A DNA stretch of 64,000 bases from Aquibacillus salsiterrae (GTDB lineage Bacteria > Bacillota > Bacilli > Bacillales > Amphibacillaceae), in assembly GCF_028416595.1 (NCBI RefSeq), contig NZ_JAMQKC010000002.1, positions 248,001 to 312,000 of the forward strand, in the 5' to 3' direction. Positions 45,514 through 54,930 of this stretch are shown here, piece by piece (the first letter of the stretch is position 1; each line of letters starts with the position of its first letter). A program made the position numbers and the translations under genes. Below the pieces are notes generated by a model. It was given only the letters and a program-made list of their open reading frames with translations, ran no database searches and was not told the origin of the DNA.

Positions 45514-45557
45514 TGTTAGAGAGGATTATAAAATTTTGCTAAGGAGATGTGTTAAAA

Positions 45558-47138
45558 TTGCCAACAATCAACAACCCCGTCCTACCAGGCTATCATCCGG
45601 ATCCTTCTATTTTACGTGTTGGAGACGATTATTATATCGCTACGTCGACGTTTGAATGGTTTCCGGGAGTTAAATTACATCATTCCAGAGACTTAGTTAA
45701 CTGGGAACAGCTTCCTTATCCGCTGACGAGAAAATCGCAATTGGATATGATTGGAAATGTCAACTCAGGTGGAATTTGGGCACCGTGTTTGTCTTATCAC
45801 AATGGTACGTTTTATTTGATCTTTACCGATGTTAAAAGTAGAATGGGTGCTTTTAAAGACACTCATAATTATCTTGTAACAGCGGAGGATATTAATGGAC
45901 CATGGTCTGATCCAATCTATTTAAATAGTAGTGGTTTTGATCCGTCGCTTTTTCATGAAGATGATGGAACGAAATGGTTAGTTAATATGATCTGGGATCA
46001 CCGTAAAGGTACAAATTCTTTCGCTGGAATTGCTTTACAACAATATTCAGTTGAAGAGAAAAAACTAGTAGGCCCGATAAAAAATATATTTAAAGGGACG
46101 GAGTTAGGTTTAACAGAGGCTCCACATCTATATAAGCGCAATGGTTACTATTATCTCCTTACTGCAGAAGGTGGTACATGGTACACACATGCTGCGACAA
46201 TGGCTCGTTCTACATCATTATTTGGTCCGTATGAAGTAGACCCAACGAATCCAATTTTAACTTCTGATAAAAATGACCCGAATCAACTGCAAAAAGCAGG
46301 TCATGGTAGTTTAGTAGAAACGCAAGATGGTGAGTGGTATATGGCACATTTGTGCGGTCGGCCTACAATTGATGATAAATGTACGTTAGGAAGAGAAACT
46401 GCAATTCAAAAATGTTACTGGACAGAAGATGGTTGGTTACGAGTGGAAGGTGGAAATCATCCTAAAACGATTGTTGCTGCACCTAATCTACCAGAATTTA
46501 AAGCGCAAAAAGAAGATGCTAGAGATGACTTTGATAGCGATAATTTAAAATTATACTGGAATTCGCTAAGAAGAACGTTCACGGATGACTGGATTTCTTT
46601 AACCGAAAGGCCTGGTTTTTTAAGACTACGTGGACAGGAATCGATGCAATCGATTCAACGTCAAAGTATGTTAGCTAGACGTCTGGAAGCATTTCATGTA
46701 GATATAGAAACAGCTGTTGATTTTGAACCTGTTAATTTTCAACAAATGGCGGGGGTAATAGCATACTATGATACAGATGACTATGTATATTTGCGTGTAA
46801 CTTATCATGAAGAATTAGGAAAGTGTTTAGGGATTATCGAATCAAAGCACGGTAAGTATGATGAGTTGTTAGATAGTGATATTAGCATTCCGGACAACGA
46901 GCCTGTTTATTTAAAGGCAACGATTGACCATCATCTCTTACAGTTTTATTATTCCATCGACGGTAAGGATTGGAAAATAATTGCTGGGAAAATCGATATT
47001 GGCCATCTTTCTGATGACGATGCAGACTACATTCGTTTCACCGGGACGTTTGTAGGGGTGTGTGCACAGGATCTCAGTGGACAATGTTTACATGCTGACT
47101 TTGATTACTTTAATTACGCCGAACGCGATAATAACTAG
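45558..47138 (+). CDS. xynB: GH43 beta-xylosidase
   Basis: Intracellular glycoside hydrolase family 43 enzyme that releases xylose from the non-reducing end of xylo-oligosaccharides; arabinofuranosidase activity is possible. From the TTG at 45558 it has 526 aa, and the catalytic residues fall at Asp15 (YHPDPS), Asp128 (SGFDPS) and Glu187 (LTEAPH). These are the positions known for Geobacillus stearothermophilus XynB3, which supports this start over the GTG at 45549. The five-blade propeller is followed by a beta-sandwich domain from about residue 320. No signal peptide. Last gene of the importer C operon. Confidence 0.92.
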   Translation: MPTINNPVLPGYHPDPSILRVGDDYYIATSTFEWFPGVKLHHSRDLVNWEQLPYPLTRKSQLDMIGNVNSGGIWAPCLSYHNGTFYLIFTDVKSRMGAFKDTHNYLVTAEDINGPWSDPIYLNSSGFDPSLFHEDDGTKWLVNMIWDHRKGTNSFAGIALQQYSVEEKKLVGPIKNIFKGTELGLTEAPHLYKRNGYYYLLTAEGGTWYTHAATMARSTSLFGPYEVDPTNPILTSDKNDPNQLQKAGHGSLVETQDGEWYMAHLCGRPTIDDKCTLGRETAIQKCYWTEDGWLRVEGGNHPKTIVAAPNLPEFKAQKEDARDDFDSDNLKLYWNSLRRTFTDDWISLTERPGFLRLRGQESMQSIQRQSMLARRLEAFHVDIETAVDFEPVNFQQMAGVIAYYDTDDYVYLRVTYHEELGKCLGIIESKHGKYDELLDSDISIPDNEPVYLKATIDHHLLQFYYSIDGKDWKIIAGKIDIGHLSDDDADYIRFTGTFVGVCAQDLSGQCLHADFDYFNYAERDNN

Positions 47139-47156
47139 GCCTTGCTTGAATCTTTA

Positions 47157-47185
47157 CCTGTTGTACAGTCTTTCTGTACAACAGG
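47157..47185 (+). terminator. hairpin after xynB
   Basis: CCTGTTGTACAG pairs perfectly with CTGTACAACAGG around TCTTT. There is no T run, so it may be a weak terminator or an mRNA 3'-end stabiliser. Confidence 0.55.
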
Positions 47186-47371
47186 ATTAATGATTATCAA
47201 ATTCCTCAACAGTTGATGTTAATTTTGAAAAAAACGACTCTAATCTCAGAATTGGATTTAGAATTTTTACAGAGAAAAATTGGATTGACTTTCAAAATAT
47301 CATCACGTAGAATACTACTAACTAATAAATAACAACAACTAACCGCTAATATTTTTTTATTTCTACACCGA

Positions 47372-47385
47372 TGAAAGCGTAAACA
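47372..47385 (+). promoter_or_regulatory. cre-like site
   Basis: TGAAAGCGTAAACA matches the cre consensus except for A at position 10. It lies about 210 bp before the thuA-like start. Confidence 0.45.
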
Positions 47386-47591
47386 AACTAACAAGAATTC
47401 CTTCATTGTCATCAGAAAGATCAATATCCTTCATCATAAAGAAAATAGATTACTCCAAGAAAATTCAAATCATATGTTTAAATGGAAAATATCAATTATC
47501 ACAGACTTCATCAATATGTAGTCAAGGGTTTATTTGGGTTAATAAATTTCTTGATTTTGTTAAAACAATAATTAGTCAAAGGGTGTTTTAA

Positions 47592-48242
47592 ATGAAAAAA
47601 GCTTTAATATTTCAAGGTGGATGGCAAGGACACGAGCCGGCAGAAGTTGCTCACATATTATCAGGTGTATTAGAAGAAGAAGGCTTTGACGTAAAGATTA
47701 CCGATACATTAAAAACGCTAGAAGAAGATGATTTGACCAAGTATGATCTTATTGTTCCTAATTGGACACAAGGGACGATTGAAAAAGAGGCCTTACAGGC
47801 GTTGATGACGGCAATTGAGCAAGGAACAGGTCTTGCAGGATTACATGGTGGTATGGGTGATTCATTCCGCTTTGAGACTGATTATCAGTTTATGGTGGGT
47901 GGACAATGGGTTGCACATCCAGGAAATGATGGAATTACTTATAATGTCCACATTTTAGATGCTGATCATCCTTTAACGGAAGGGATGAAAGATTTTACAG
48001 TAACATCAGAACAGTATTATATGCACGTTGATCCTGCTGTTAAGGTTCACGCAACAACAAGGTTTCCAGTTGCAAGTGGACCATATGAAGCAAATGGGGA
48101 AGTGGATATGCCCGTTATATGGACAAAAATGTGGGGAGAAGGGAAAGTATATTACTGTTCCTTGGGACACGTGGCAGAAATTGTTCGGATGCCTGAGGTA
48201 ATCGAATTGATGCGTAACGGAATGAAATGGGCTAGCAGATAA
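47592..48242 (+). CDS. ThuA-domain protein
   Basis: 216-aa glutamine-amidotransferase-like ThuA domain protein. It begins with a Rossmann-like KALIFQGGWQGHEPAEV, and has GLAGLHGGMGDSFR at about residues 77-90 and a late VYYCSLGHVAE. ThuA is encoded with the Gfo/Idh dehydrogenase ThuB in rhizobial trehalose/maltitol use, where 3-keto-sugars are formed. Here two Gfo/Idh genes and a TIM barrel follow within a few bases, the same association. Its reaction is not firmly known. ATG after AAAGGGTG. Confidence 0.85.
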   Translation: MKKALIFQGGWQGHEPAEVAHILSGVLEEEGFDVKITDTLKTLEEDDLTKYDLIVPNWTQGTIEKEALQALMTAIEQGTGLAGLHGGMGDSFRFETDYQFMVGGQWVAHPGNDGITYNVHILDADHPLTEGMKDFTVTSEQYYMHVDPAVKVHATTRFPVASGPYEANGEVDMPVIWTKMWGEGKVYYCSLGHVAEIVRMPEVIELMRNGMKWASR

Positions 48243-48271
48243 TCATGCAACAATTTGAGGGGGTGAACAAA

Positions 48272-49408
48272 GTGTTAAGAGCTGGTTTAATAGGGTGTGG
48301 TAATATAAGTAAGATTTATCTTGAAAATGGAAAGAAATTTCCTACATATGAAATTGTTGCTTGTGCTGACCTTGATATAGAAAGAGCTCAAAAAAGTGCT
48401 GAAGAATATAACATAGCAAGGGCATGTACAACCGAAGAATTACTAGCTGACCCAACCATTGATTTAGTTATTAATTTAACAATACCTAGTGCACATGCAA
48501 AGGTTGCTTTAGCAGCGTTGGCATCTGGGAAACATGTTTATGGTGAAAAGCCACTCTCAGTAAGTCGTGAAGATGGACAAAAAATATTAGAACTTGCAAA
48601 ACAAAAACAGCTTTATATTGGAAATGCTCCTGATACTTTTCTAGGAGGTGGGATTCAGACATGTAGGAAACTGATTGATGATGGTTGGATTGGTGAGTCT
48701 ATATCTGCAACCGCTTTCATGATGAATCGGGGACATGAGCATTGGCATCCAGACCCAGCATTTTATTATCAGGAAGGTGGAGGTCCGATGTTTGATATGG
48801 GACCTTACTATATCACGGCACTAGTGTCTTTACTTGGGCCAATTGAACGGGTAACGGGATCAACTCGGGTGACATTCCCAGAAAGAAAAATTACAAGTCA
48901 GCCAAAATTTGGGGAAAAGATTCAAGTAAATACACCAACACAGATTAACGGTGTAATCGATTTTCAAAGTGGTGCAATTGCCTCGATTATAACTAGTTTT
49001 GACACGTTGCACCACAGACTACCGAATATTGAAATATATGGAACAGAAGGGAGTCTCGTTGTTCCTGATCCTAATACGTTCGGGGGCGGGGTGTTGGTCC
49101 GGAGAAGTGAACAAACAGAATGGACAGAAGTTCCGCTGACCCACGGTTTCACAGGGAATAGTAGAGGGTTAGGTGTTGCGGATTTGGCTTTTGCTATATA
49201 CCACGGTACAAAGGCAAGGGCTAGTGGTGATTTGGCCTATCATGTGCTAGACGTAATGCATGGTTTTCATGACTCATCTAAAAATGGAAGGCATTATCAA
49301 CTTCTTAGTTCATGTGAACAACCAGAGGCATTGCCGGTAGGAATTAATGAGGGGAATTTTATGGATAAATTACAGGGGAATTTTGTTGCCGGGGGGAGTA
49401 AACAATGA
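48272..49408 (+). CDS. Gfo/Idh/MocA family oxidoreductase
   Basis: 378 aa from the GTG at 48272, spaced 8 nt from GAGGGGG; the upstream ATG at 48245 lacks a ribosome site. The Rossmann loop is GCGNIS and the catalytic motif GEKPLS. A pattern GGGPMFDMGPYYITALVSLLG places the family Asp region in the C-terminal domain. It follows the ThuA gene and overlaps the TIM-barrel start by 4 nt. It is a candidate 3-dehydrogenase for a glycoside delivered by importer C or D. Confidence 0.86.
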   Translation: MLRAGLIGCGNISKIYLENGKKFPTYEIVACADLDIERAQKSAEEYNIARACTTEELLADPTIDLVINLTIPSAHAKVALAALASGKHVYGEKPLSVSREDGQKILELAKQKQLYIGNAPDTFLGGGIQTCRKLIDDGWIGESISATAFMMNRGHEHWHPDPAFYYQEGGGPMFDMGPYYITALVSLLGPIERVTGSTRVTFPERKITSQPKFGEKIQVNTPTQINGVIDFQSGAIASIITSFDTLHHRLPNIEIYGTEGSLVVPDPNTFGGGVLVRRSEQTEWTEVPLTHGFTGNSRGLGVADLAFAIYHGTKARASGDLAYHVLDVMHGFHDSSKNGRHYQLLSSCEQPEALPVGINEGNFMDKLQGNFVAGGSKQ

Positions 49409-50373
49409 AATTAGGCGTATTTGCCGTATTATTTGGGGATCGTCCATTAGATGAAGCACTTGACCTTATTTCATCACATGGGTTAGAAACAGTCGAGATT
49501 GGAACTGGTGGTTACGTTGGGAATGCACATTGTAATCCGGTAGAATTATTAGAGAATCCTACTAAGTTACAAGCTTTTCAGCAACTATTGAAGGAAAGAA
49601 ATTTAGAAATAAGTGCGCTTAGTTGTCATGGTAACCCGTTACATCCAAATGAAGAATTAGCTAGAGCAGATCATCAAGCTTTTCGTAACACGGTATTGCT
49701 TGCGGAAAAGCTAGGTGTTGAAACAGTCGTCACTTTTTCGGGATGCCCAGGAGAATCAGAAAATTCTAAGTTCCCAGTTTGGGTGACTTGTACATGGCCA
49801 GATGATCATGCGACTGTTGTAGAGTGGCAATGGAAAGAAAGGGTTGTTCCATACTGGACGGAACAAAGTGAATTTCTAAGACAACACGGTGTTCGAGTTG
49901 CGATTGAACCACATCCAGGTTTTGTTGTTTATAACAATGAAACAGCATTAAGACTACGCAACGAATGTGGGAACAATATCGGTGTAAACTTTGACCCAAG
50001 TCATCTGTTTTGGCAAAATATGGATCCAGTTGCGAGTATTAAAGAGCTTGCTAAGTATGATGCTTTATATCATTTCCATGCCAAAGATACAGCTATTGAT
50101 GAACAAAACGTTGCGACAAATGGTGTGCTAGATACGAAACCTTATAGTGACGAGATGAATCGTTCCTGGATTTTTAGAACAATTGGATATGGTAATAGTG
50201 AAGATACTTGGAAAAAAATCATAAGTGCTCTCCAGTTAGTCGGTTATCAAGGTGCAATCAGTATTGAACATGAAGATAGTTTAATGTCCGTTGAGGAAGG
50301 ATTTCAGAAAGCTGTCGGACTGTTGAAGAACTCCATTATTAAAGAAAAAGTGGGTGAGATGTGGTGGGCGTAA
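49405..50373 (+). CDS. sugar phosphate isomerase/epimerase-like TIM barrel
   Basis: 322 aa, longer than the other TIM barrels here. Metal-ligand regions: VAIEPHPGF (Glu, His), VNFDPSHLFW (Asp, His), HFHAKDT (His) and ISIEHED (Glu). ATG overlaps the previous stop by 4 nt (ATGA), and its own stop overlaps the next start, so the three genes are translationally coupled. This size and the HPGF/DPSHLFW motifs resemble proteins annotated as sugar epimerases or 3-keto-glycoside-processing enzymes. The reaction is unproven. Confidence 0.85.
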   Translation: MKLGVFAVLFGDRPLDEALDLISSHGLETVEIGTGGYVGNAHCNPVELLENPTKLQAFQQLLKERNLEISALSCHGNPLHPNEELARADHQAFRNTVLLAEKLGVETVVTFSGCPGESENSKFPVWVTCTWPDDHATVVEWQWKERVVPYWTEQSEFLRQHGVRVAIEPHPGFVVYNNETALRLRNECGNNIGVNFDPSHLFWQNMDPVASIKELAKYDALYHFHAKDTAIDEQNVATNGVLDTKPYSDEMNRSWIFRTIGYGNSEDTWKKIISALQLVGYQGAISIEHEDSLMSVEEGFQKAVGLLKNSIIKEKVGEMWWA

Positions 50374-51536
50374 TGAACAAAGAAGTTGGAATTGGAATGA
50401 TAGGTTACCAATTTATGGGTAAAGCCCATAGCCATGCTTACCGTGACCTACCCTTTTACTTTGATAGCAAGCTAACTCCTGTATTAAAAGTAATTTCTGG
50501 TCGGAATGAGTCAGCAGTAGCTGAGGCAGCTGAAAAGATGGGATGGCAGTCGTATGAAACAGATTGGCGAAAAGTAATTGAGCGCGATGATATCGAAATT
50601 GTTGATATTGTCACACCAAACCATACCCATGCCGAAATTGCCATTGCTGCTGCAGAAGCTGGTAAGCATATCATTACTGAAAAACCATTAGCATTGACAT
50701 TGGATGAAGCAAAACGAATGTATGAAGCGGTGAAGAAAAATAAGGTGAAGCATATGATTTGTCACAACTATCGCTTCGCCCCTGCTGTCCAATTTGCCAA
50801 AAAATTAATAGATGATGGAAAAATAGGACGAATCTATCATTTTAGAGCTAATTACCTGCAAGATTGGATTATGGACCCTGACTTCCCGTTAGTTTGGAGA
50901 CTTAAAAAAGAAGTATCTGGGTCTGGTGCTCTAGGTGACATTGGTGCCCATAGTATTGATTTAGCAAGATTCCTCGTAGGAGAATTTGACGAACTAGTAG
51001 GTACAATGGAAACATTTATTAAACAAAGGCCAATTAGTGAAATGTCTGGAGGGCTAAGTGCAAAAGCAGATAAGAGCCAAATGGGTGAAGTAACGGTTGA
51101 CGACGCGGTAGCATTTATTGCAAAGTTTGAAAACGGAGCACTAGGAACATTTGAAGCAAGTAGATTTGCAGGTGGAAATAGAAATAAAAACAAAATAGAA
51201 ATAAATGGAGAGAAAGGTTCGATTCGCTGGGATATGGAAAATATGAACAATCTAGAAGTCTATTTAGCTAGTGATGAACCTGGTCTTCAAGGATTTAGAT
51301 TAATAAACTGTACCGAGGAAATTCATCCGTACGCAGGAGCATATTGGCCACCAGGTCATATTATTGGATATGAGCATACGTTTATTCACCTTATCCATGA
51401 GTTCCTGAGTGGTATTGCTGAAAATTACCAACCGAAACCAAATTTCGATGATGGCGTGAAAAATCAACAGGTGTTAGTTGCAATTGAAAGATCAACCGAA
51501 TCAAAACAATGGGTGAAAGTGGGAGAAATGAAATAA
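50373..51536 (+). CDS. Gfo/Idh/MocA family oxidoreductase
   Basis: 387 aa from the ATG at 50373, whose A is the last base of the previous TAA stop; the GTG at 50361 is less likely. The Rossmann segment is GMIGYQFMGKAHSHAY, the catalytic motif TEKPLA, and the C-terminal domain has GALGDIGAHSIDLARFLVG with the family Asp/His. It ends a coupled ThuA-oxidoreductase-TIM-oxidoreductase set. Two oxidoreductases flanking a TIM barrel suit oxidation, rearrangement or cleavage, then reduction. The order of steps is inference. Confidence 0.86.
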   Translation: MNKEVGIGMIGYQFMGKAHSHAYRDLPFYFDSKLTPVLKVISGRNESAVAEAAEKMGWQSYETDWRKVIERDDIEIVDIVTPNHTHAEIAIAAAEAGKHIITEKPLALTLDEAKRMYEAVKKNKVKHMICHNYRFAPAVQFAKKLIDDGKIGRIYHFRANYLQDWIMDPDFPLVWRLKKEVSGSGALGDIGAHSIDLARFLVGEFDELVGTMETFIKQRPISEMSGGLSAKADKSQMGEVTVDDAVAFIAKFENGALGTFEASRFAGGNRNKNKIEINGEKGSIRWDMENMNNLEVYLASDEPGLQGFRLINCTEEIHPYAGAYWPPGHIIGYEHTFIHLIHEFLSGIAENYQPKPNFDDGVKNQQVLVAIERSTESKQWVKVGEMK

Positions 51537-51651
51537 GTAGAAATAGTGGATAGGTAAAGGGGTGATAATAGGGGAATTCAATGTTGAGTTCCACAGAAAT
51601 GAAAGCCTTTACAAAAGAGTATTTTTATATTTTAAAAAACGGAGGGTCATG

Positions 51652-52944
51652 ATGAAGAATTTATTCAGCTTTAATAAAGGAGTCATGGTAGTTGTAGGTC
51701 TAATTTTATTTTTCAGCTTAATTGGTTGCAGTAACAACTCTTCTGGGTCCGGGGACAACGGAGGCGGTGATAAGCCTGTCAAGTTAACCTTATGGTTGTG
51801 GACTGGTACAGGATTAGAAGATCAAATAGAACAATTTAACGAAGAAAATGATGATATAGAAATTGATGTTCAAACGTCAGAATTTGCAGCTGTTCACACC
51901 AATCTCACGACAGCATTGGCAGCGGGAAGTGGAGCACCTGATATTTCGTTAGTTGAGGTTAAAGGGATTAATAAATACAAAACAAATCCTGATAACTTTT
52001 ATAACTTATTTGATCTTGGTGCAGATGAAATTGCTGGTGACTATCTTGATTGGAAATGGAAAGATGCTCAAACACCTGATGGTCAATATCAACTAGGAAT
52101 TCCAACAGATATTGGACCTATAGTTATGGCATATAATAAGGAGATTTTTGAGGCAGCAGGTCTCCCTACTGATCGGGATGAAGTATCTGCTATGATTCAA
52201 ACATGGGACGATTATATTGAACTTGGAAGAACAATAAAAGCGAAAACTGGAAGTGCACTTTCAGGAAATCCATCTAGATTCTACAGTGTCATCGAGGGGC
52301 AAGGAGATCAAAAATATTATGATAAAGAAGGTAACATTATTGTAAAAGACAATGCTCAATTAAAGAAAGCATATGATTCTGCGATAACATTAATTGAAGA
52401 GGGATTGACACTCGGTCTTGATGGTAATGATCCTGAATGGATAACAGCGTTACAAAATGGAGACTTCGCTACATTTATAACACCTGCTTGGGATACAAAA
52501 AAACTTACTGAGAACGCACCAGATAGTGCTGGTAAGTGGGATATGACGTCTATACCTGGTGGAGGAAATATGGGAGGTTCGTATTTAACTATTCCTAAGC
52601 AAAGCGAATATCCAGAAGAAGCCTATGAATTTATTAAATGGATACTTTCACCAGAACAACAAATAGTAACATTTAAGAAAAATGGTAACTTCCCATCAAC
52701 ACCTAGTGTATATAATGACTCTGCAATTACTGAATTAAAAAGTGAATACTTTAACAACGCCCCAGTTGGAAGTCTTTTTGCGAAGGCAGCTGAAGGAGCA
52801 AACTTTGTAGTTGAAGGTCCTGATTCTATATCGATTGAACAATCTATTAATGATGCAATAACTAGAGTTGTAGATGGTCAAGCGTCACCAGAGGAAAGCT
52901 GGCAAATGGCGTTAGATGAAATTGAACGCTTACAAGCCCGATAA
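51652..52944 (+). CDS. sugar ABC importer substrate-binding lipoprotein
   Basis: 430 aa from the second of two adjacent ATGs (51652), 5 nt after GGAGGG; an in-frame ATG at 51562 is too far upstream. The signal peptide ends in LIGC, followed by a short Ser/Gly linker. It is a family 1 solute-binding protein. It starts importer D directly after the ThuA/oxidoreductase set, so the two are probably functionally linked. A terminator-like hairpin follows it inside the operon. Confidence 0.88.
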   Translation: MKNLFSFNKGVMVVVGLILFFSLIGCSNNSSGSGDNGGGDKPVKLTLWLWTGTGLEDQIEQFNEENDDIEIDVQTSEFAAVHTNLTTALAAGSGAPDISLVEVKGINKYKTNPDNFYNLFDLGADEIAGDYLDWKWKDAQTPDGQYQLGIPTDIGPIVMAYNKEIFEAAGLPTDRDEVSAMIQTWDDYIELGRTIKAKTGSALSGNPSRFYSVIEGQGDQKYYDKEGNIIVKDNAQLKKAYDSAITLIEEGLTLGLDGNDPEWITALQNGDFATFITPAWDTKKLTENAPDSAGKWDMTSIPGGGNMGGSYLTIPKQSEYPEEAYEFIKWILSPEQQIVTFKKNGNFPSTPSVYNDSAITELKSEYFNNAPVGSLFAKAAEGANFVVEGPDSISIEQSINDAITRVVDGQASPEESWQMALDEIERLQAR

Positions 52945-52952
52945 AATTAAAT

Positions 52953-52984
52953 AGAGACTAACCTTTTTAGGTTAGTCTCTTTAC
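52953..52984 (+). terminator. leaky terminator between binding protein and permeases
   Basis: AGAGACTAACCT (52953-52964) pairs perfectly with AGGTTAGTCTCT (52969-52980) around TTTT, then TT. Inside the importer D operon. Confidence 0.8.
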
Positions 52985-53007
52985 AACAAATGCAAAGGAG
53001 GATTTAG

Positions 53008-53955
53008 ATGAATGTGAATTTAAAGACTCAAACTACTAATAAATCATTAAAATTGTCAAAAATGAAAGGCTTGAATCAAACGAAAAGAGACCAAATTGCT
53101 GGTTATATTTTTATTTCACCATTTTTTATTTTATTTAGTATTTTTGGTGTTTTTCCCATTTTTTTTACTGCATATGTATCCCTTAATAAATGGAATATCC
53201 TAGGCGATAAAACATTTGTTGGTTTTCAAAACTACCAAATGCTTATGAGTGATCCTTCTTTTTGGAAGTCATTGGGTAACACCTTTAGTATATGGTTTTT
53301 GTCCACACTACCACAGCTGTTTCTCGCTTTAATCCTGGCGTTCATTCTAAACCAGGTATTTATTAAAGGGAAAGATTTCTTTAGATTATCGGTTTTTATG
53401 CCTAACATAACCTCTGTTGTTGCGGTAGCTATTATTTTTGGTGCAATATTTGGAGAACGGTATGGCATATTAAATTACTTCTTATCTTTAGTTGGCATGG
53501 ATCCTATCAATTGGAAAGGCGGGGTACTTGGTACACATATTGCCATTTCTACAATGGTCATGTGGCGGTGGACGGGGTACAACTCCATTATTTATCTAGC
53601 TGCTTTACAAAGTATTCCAAAAGACTTATATGAAGCTGCTACGATTGACGGAGCTTCAAAGATTCAACAGTTCTTTAAGATTACGATTCCGATGATTAGG
53701 CCGATGATTATTTTCACAGTAATTGTTTCAACTATAGGAGGAATGCAGATTTTCTCCGAGCCATTAATTTTCTCAGGCGCTGGTGGAGGTAGTGTTAAGC
53801 AAGGTTTAACAATGACCCTTTATTTATATGAAGAAGCTTTTACAAGAAGTAACTTTGGCTATGCGTCAGCCATTGCGTGGTTATTATTTATCATAATTGT
53901 TCTATTCTCGTTAGTTAACTTATTTATAACAAGACGAATTAATTCAGCAGATTAA
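53008..53955 (+). CDS. sugar ABC importer permease (MalF-type)
   Basis: 315-aa CUT1 permease of importer D. A basic N-terminal tail of about 30 residues precedes six expected membrane segments. The EAA loop reads DLYEAATIDGAS. ATG after AAGGAGGA. The partner permease starts 13 nt after its stop. Confidence 0.9.
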   Translation: MNVNLKTQTTNKSLKLSKMKGLNQTKRDQIAGYIFISPFFILFSIFGVFPIFFTAYVSLNKWNILGDKTFVGFQNYQMLMSDPSFWKSLGNTFSIWFLSTLPQLFLALILAFILNQVFIKGKDFFRLSVFMPNITSVVAVAIIFGAIFGERYGILNYFLSLVGMDPINWKGGVLGTHIAISTMVMWRWTGYNSIIYLAALQSIPKDLYEAATIDGASKIQQFFKITIPMIRPMIIFTVIVSTIGGMQIFSEPLIFSGAGGGSVKQGLTMTLYLYEEAFTRSNFGYASAIAWLLFIIIVLFSLVNLFITRRINSAD

Positions 53956-53968
53956 GGGGTGTGAGAAA

Positions 53969-54802
53969 ATGAATTCCAAGCGATTTAATATTGGAAAGGT
54001 TATAACTTATATCTTTTTAGTGATAATAACTCTAATATCAATTTTCCCTTTTTATTGGATGTTTGTCATTGGATCTAATGATACTTCAGCGATAAATAAA
54101 TTCCCTCCTGCATTTATTCCAGGCTCGAACTTTATGGAAAATGCAGCAAATGTTTTTGAAAGGATTGATTTTTTACAAGCAGTGCTAAACTCGTTTATTG
54201 TCTCCACACTAGTTACATTTAGTGTATTGTTTTTCTGTTCCTTAGCAGGCTTTTCCTTTGCTAAAATGCGTTTCAAGGGAAATAAACAGTTATTTATATT
54301 TGTCATTGCTACGATGATGGTTCCTATTCAATTGGGGATAATCCCATCTTATATGATTATTAGTAAGTTTGGATGGATCAACGATTTAAAGGCAGTTATT
54401 GTCCCGTGGGCTGTAAATGCGTTTGGTGTTTTTTGGATGAGACAGTATATTGCATCAGCTATCCCAGATGAATTAATTGATGCAGGAAAAATTGATGGTT
54501 GTTCTAATTTTAGAATTTATTGGAACGTTGTAGTCCCATCCGTACGACCTGCAATAGCTACTCTCGGGTTAATAACATTTATGCAAGTTTGGAATGAATT
54601 TTTATGGCCGTTAGTTGTATTAAAGGATACAAGTGTCCACACTATTCAAATTGCGTTAAGGAATTTAAATAGCAACTACTATACCGACTATGCAATGATT
54701 TTAAACGGTACTTTCTTAGCAACTATTCCAATTTTAATCGTCTTCCTCTTATTTAGTAAACAATTTATTGCAGGTTTAACAGAGGGGGCTGTAAAAGCGT
54801 GA
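53969..54802 (+). CDS. sugar ABC importer permease (MalG-type)
   Basis: 277 aa. The EAA loop reads ELIDAGKIDGCS, with Gly where the second Ala of EAA usually stands, and the C-terminus ends in GLTEGAVKA. Six membrane segments are expected. Last gene of importer D; a bidirectional terminator separates it from the convergent DUF624 gene. Confidence 0.9.
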   Translation: MNSKRFNIGKVITYIFLVIITLISIFPFYWMFVIGSNDTSAINKFPPAFIPGSNFMENAANVFERIDFLQAVLNSFIVSTLVTFSVLFFCSLAGFSFAKMRFKGNKQLFIFVIATMMVPIQLGIIPSYMIISKFGWINDLKAVIVPWAVNAFGVFWMRQYIASAIPDELIDAGKIDGCSNFRIYWNVVVPSVRPAIATLGLITFMQVWNEFLWPLVVLKDTSVHTIQIALRNLNSNYYTDYAMILNGTFLATIPILIVFLLFSKQFIAGLTEGAVKA

Positions 54803-54879
54803 TAATTGTACAGAAGAAATATTATATAAAGAAACCGATGTAGAAATCATGAAACAACGACTCATCAATTTTTTAAAAA

Positions 54880-54918
54880 AAGTAGCTGTCCTCTATTGAA
54901 AATAAGGGATAGCTACTT
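54880..54918. terminator. bidirectional terminator between convergent genes
   Basis: AAGTAGCT (54880-54887) pairs with AGCTACTT (54911-54918), with further partial pairing inside (TCC/GGG). A and T runs flank it. Confidence 0.7.
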
Positions 54919-54930
54919 CTCTGCAATTTA

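Larger units (their letters stand above)
47139..47591. other. gene-free region before the thuA-like gene
   Basis: About 450 bp with no convincing gene. It contains the hairpin at 47157-47185 and a cre-like site with a neighbouring CAAACTAA half-site (47372-47391). No clear promoter was found. Confidence 0.5.

Noticed and set aside
47381-47391. XylR operator before the thuA-like gene
   Set aside because: Only the right half (CAAACTAA) is present; no matching left half was found at the right distance.
47206-47591. Small open frames on both strands before the thuA-like gene
   Set aside because: No ribosome sites, low-complexity AT-rich composition and no recognisable domain.
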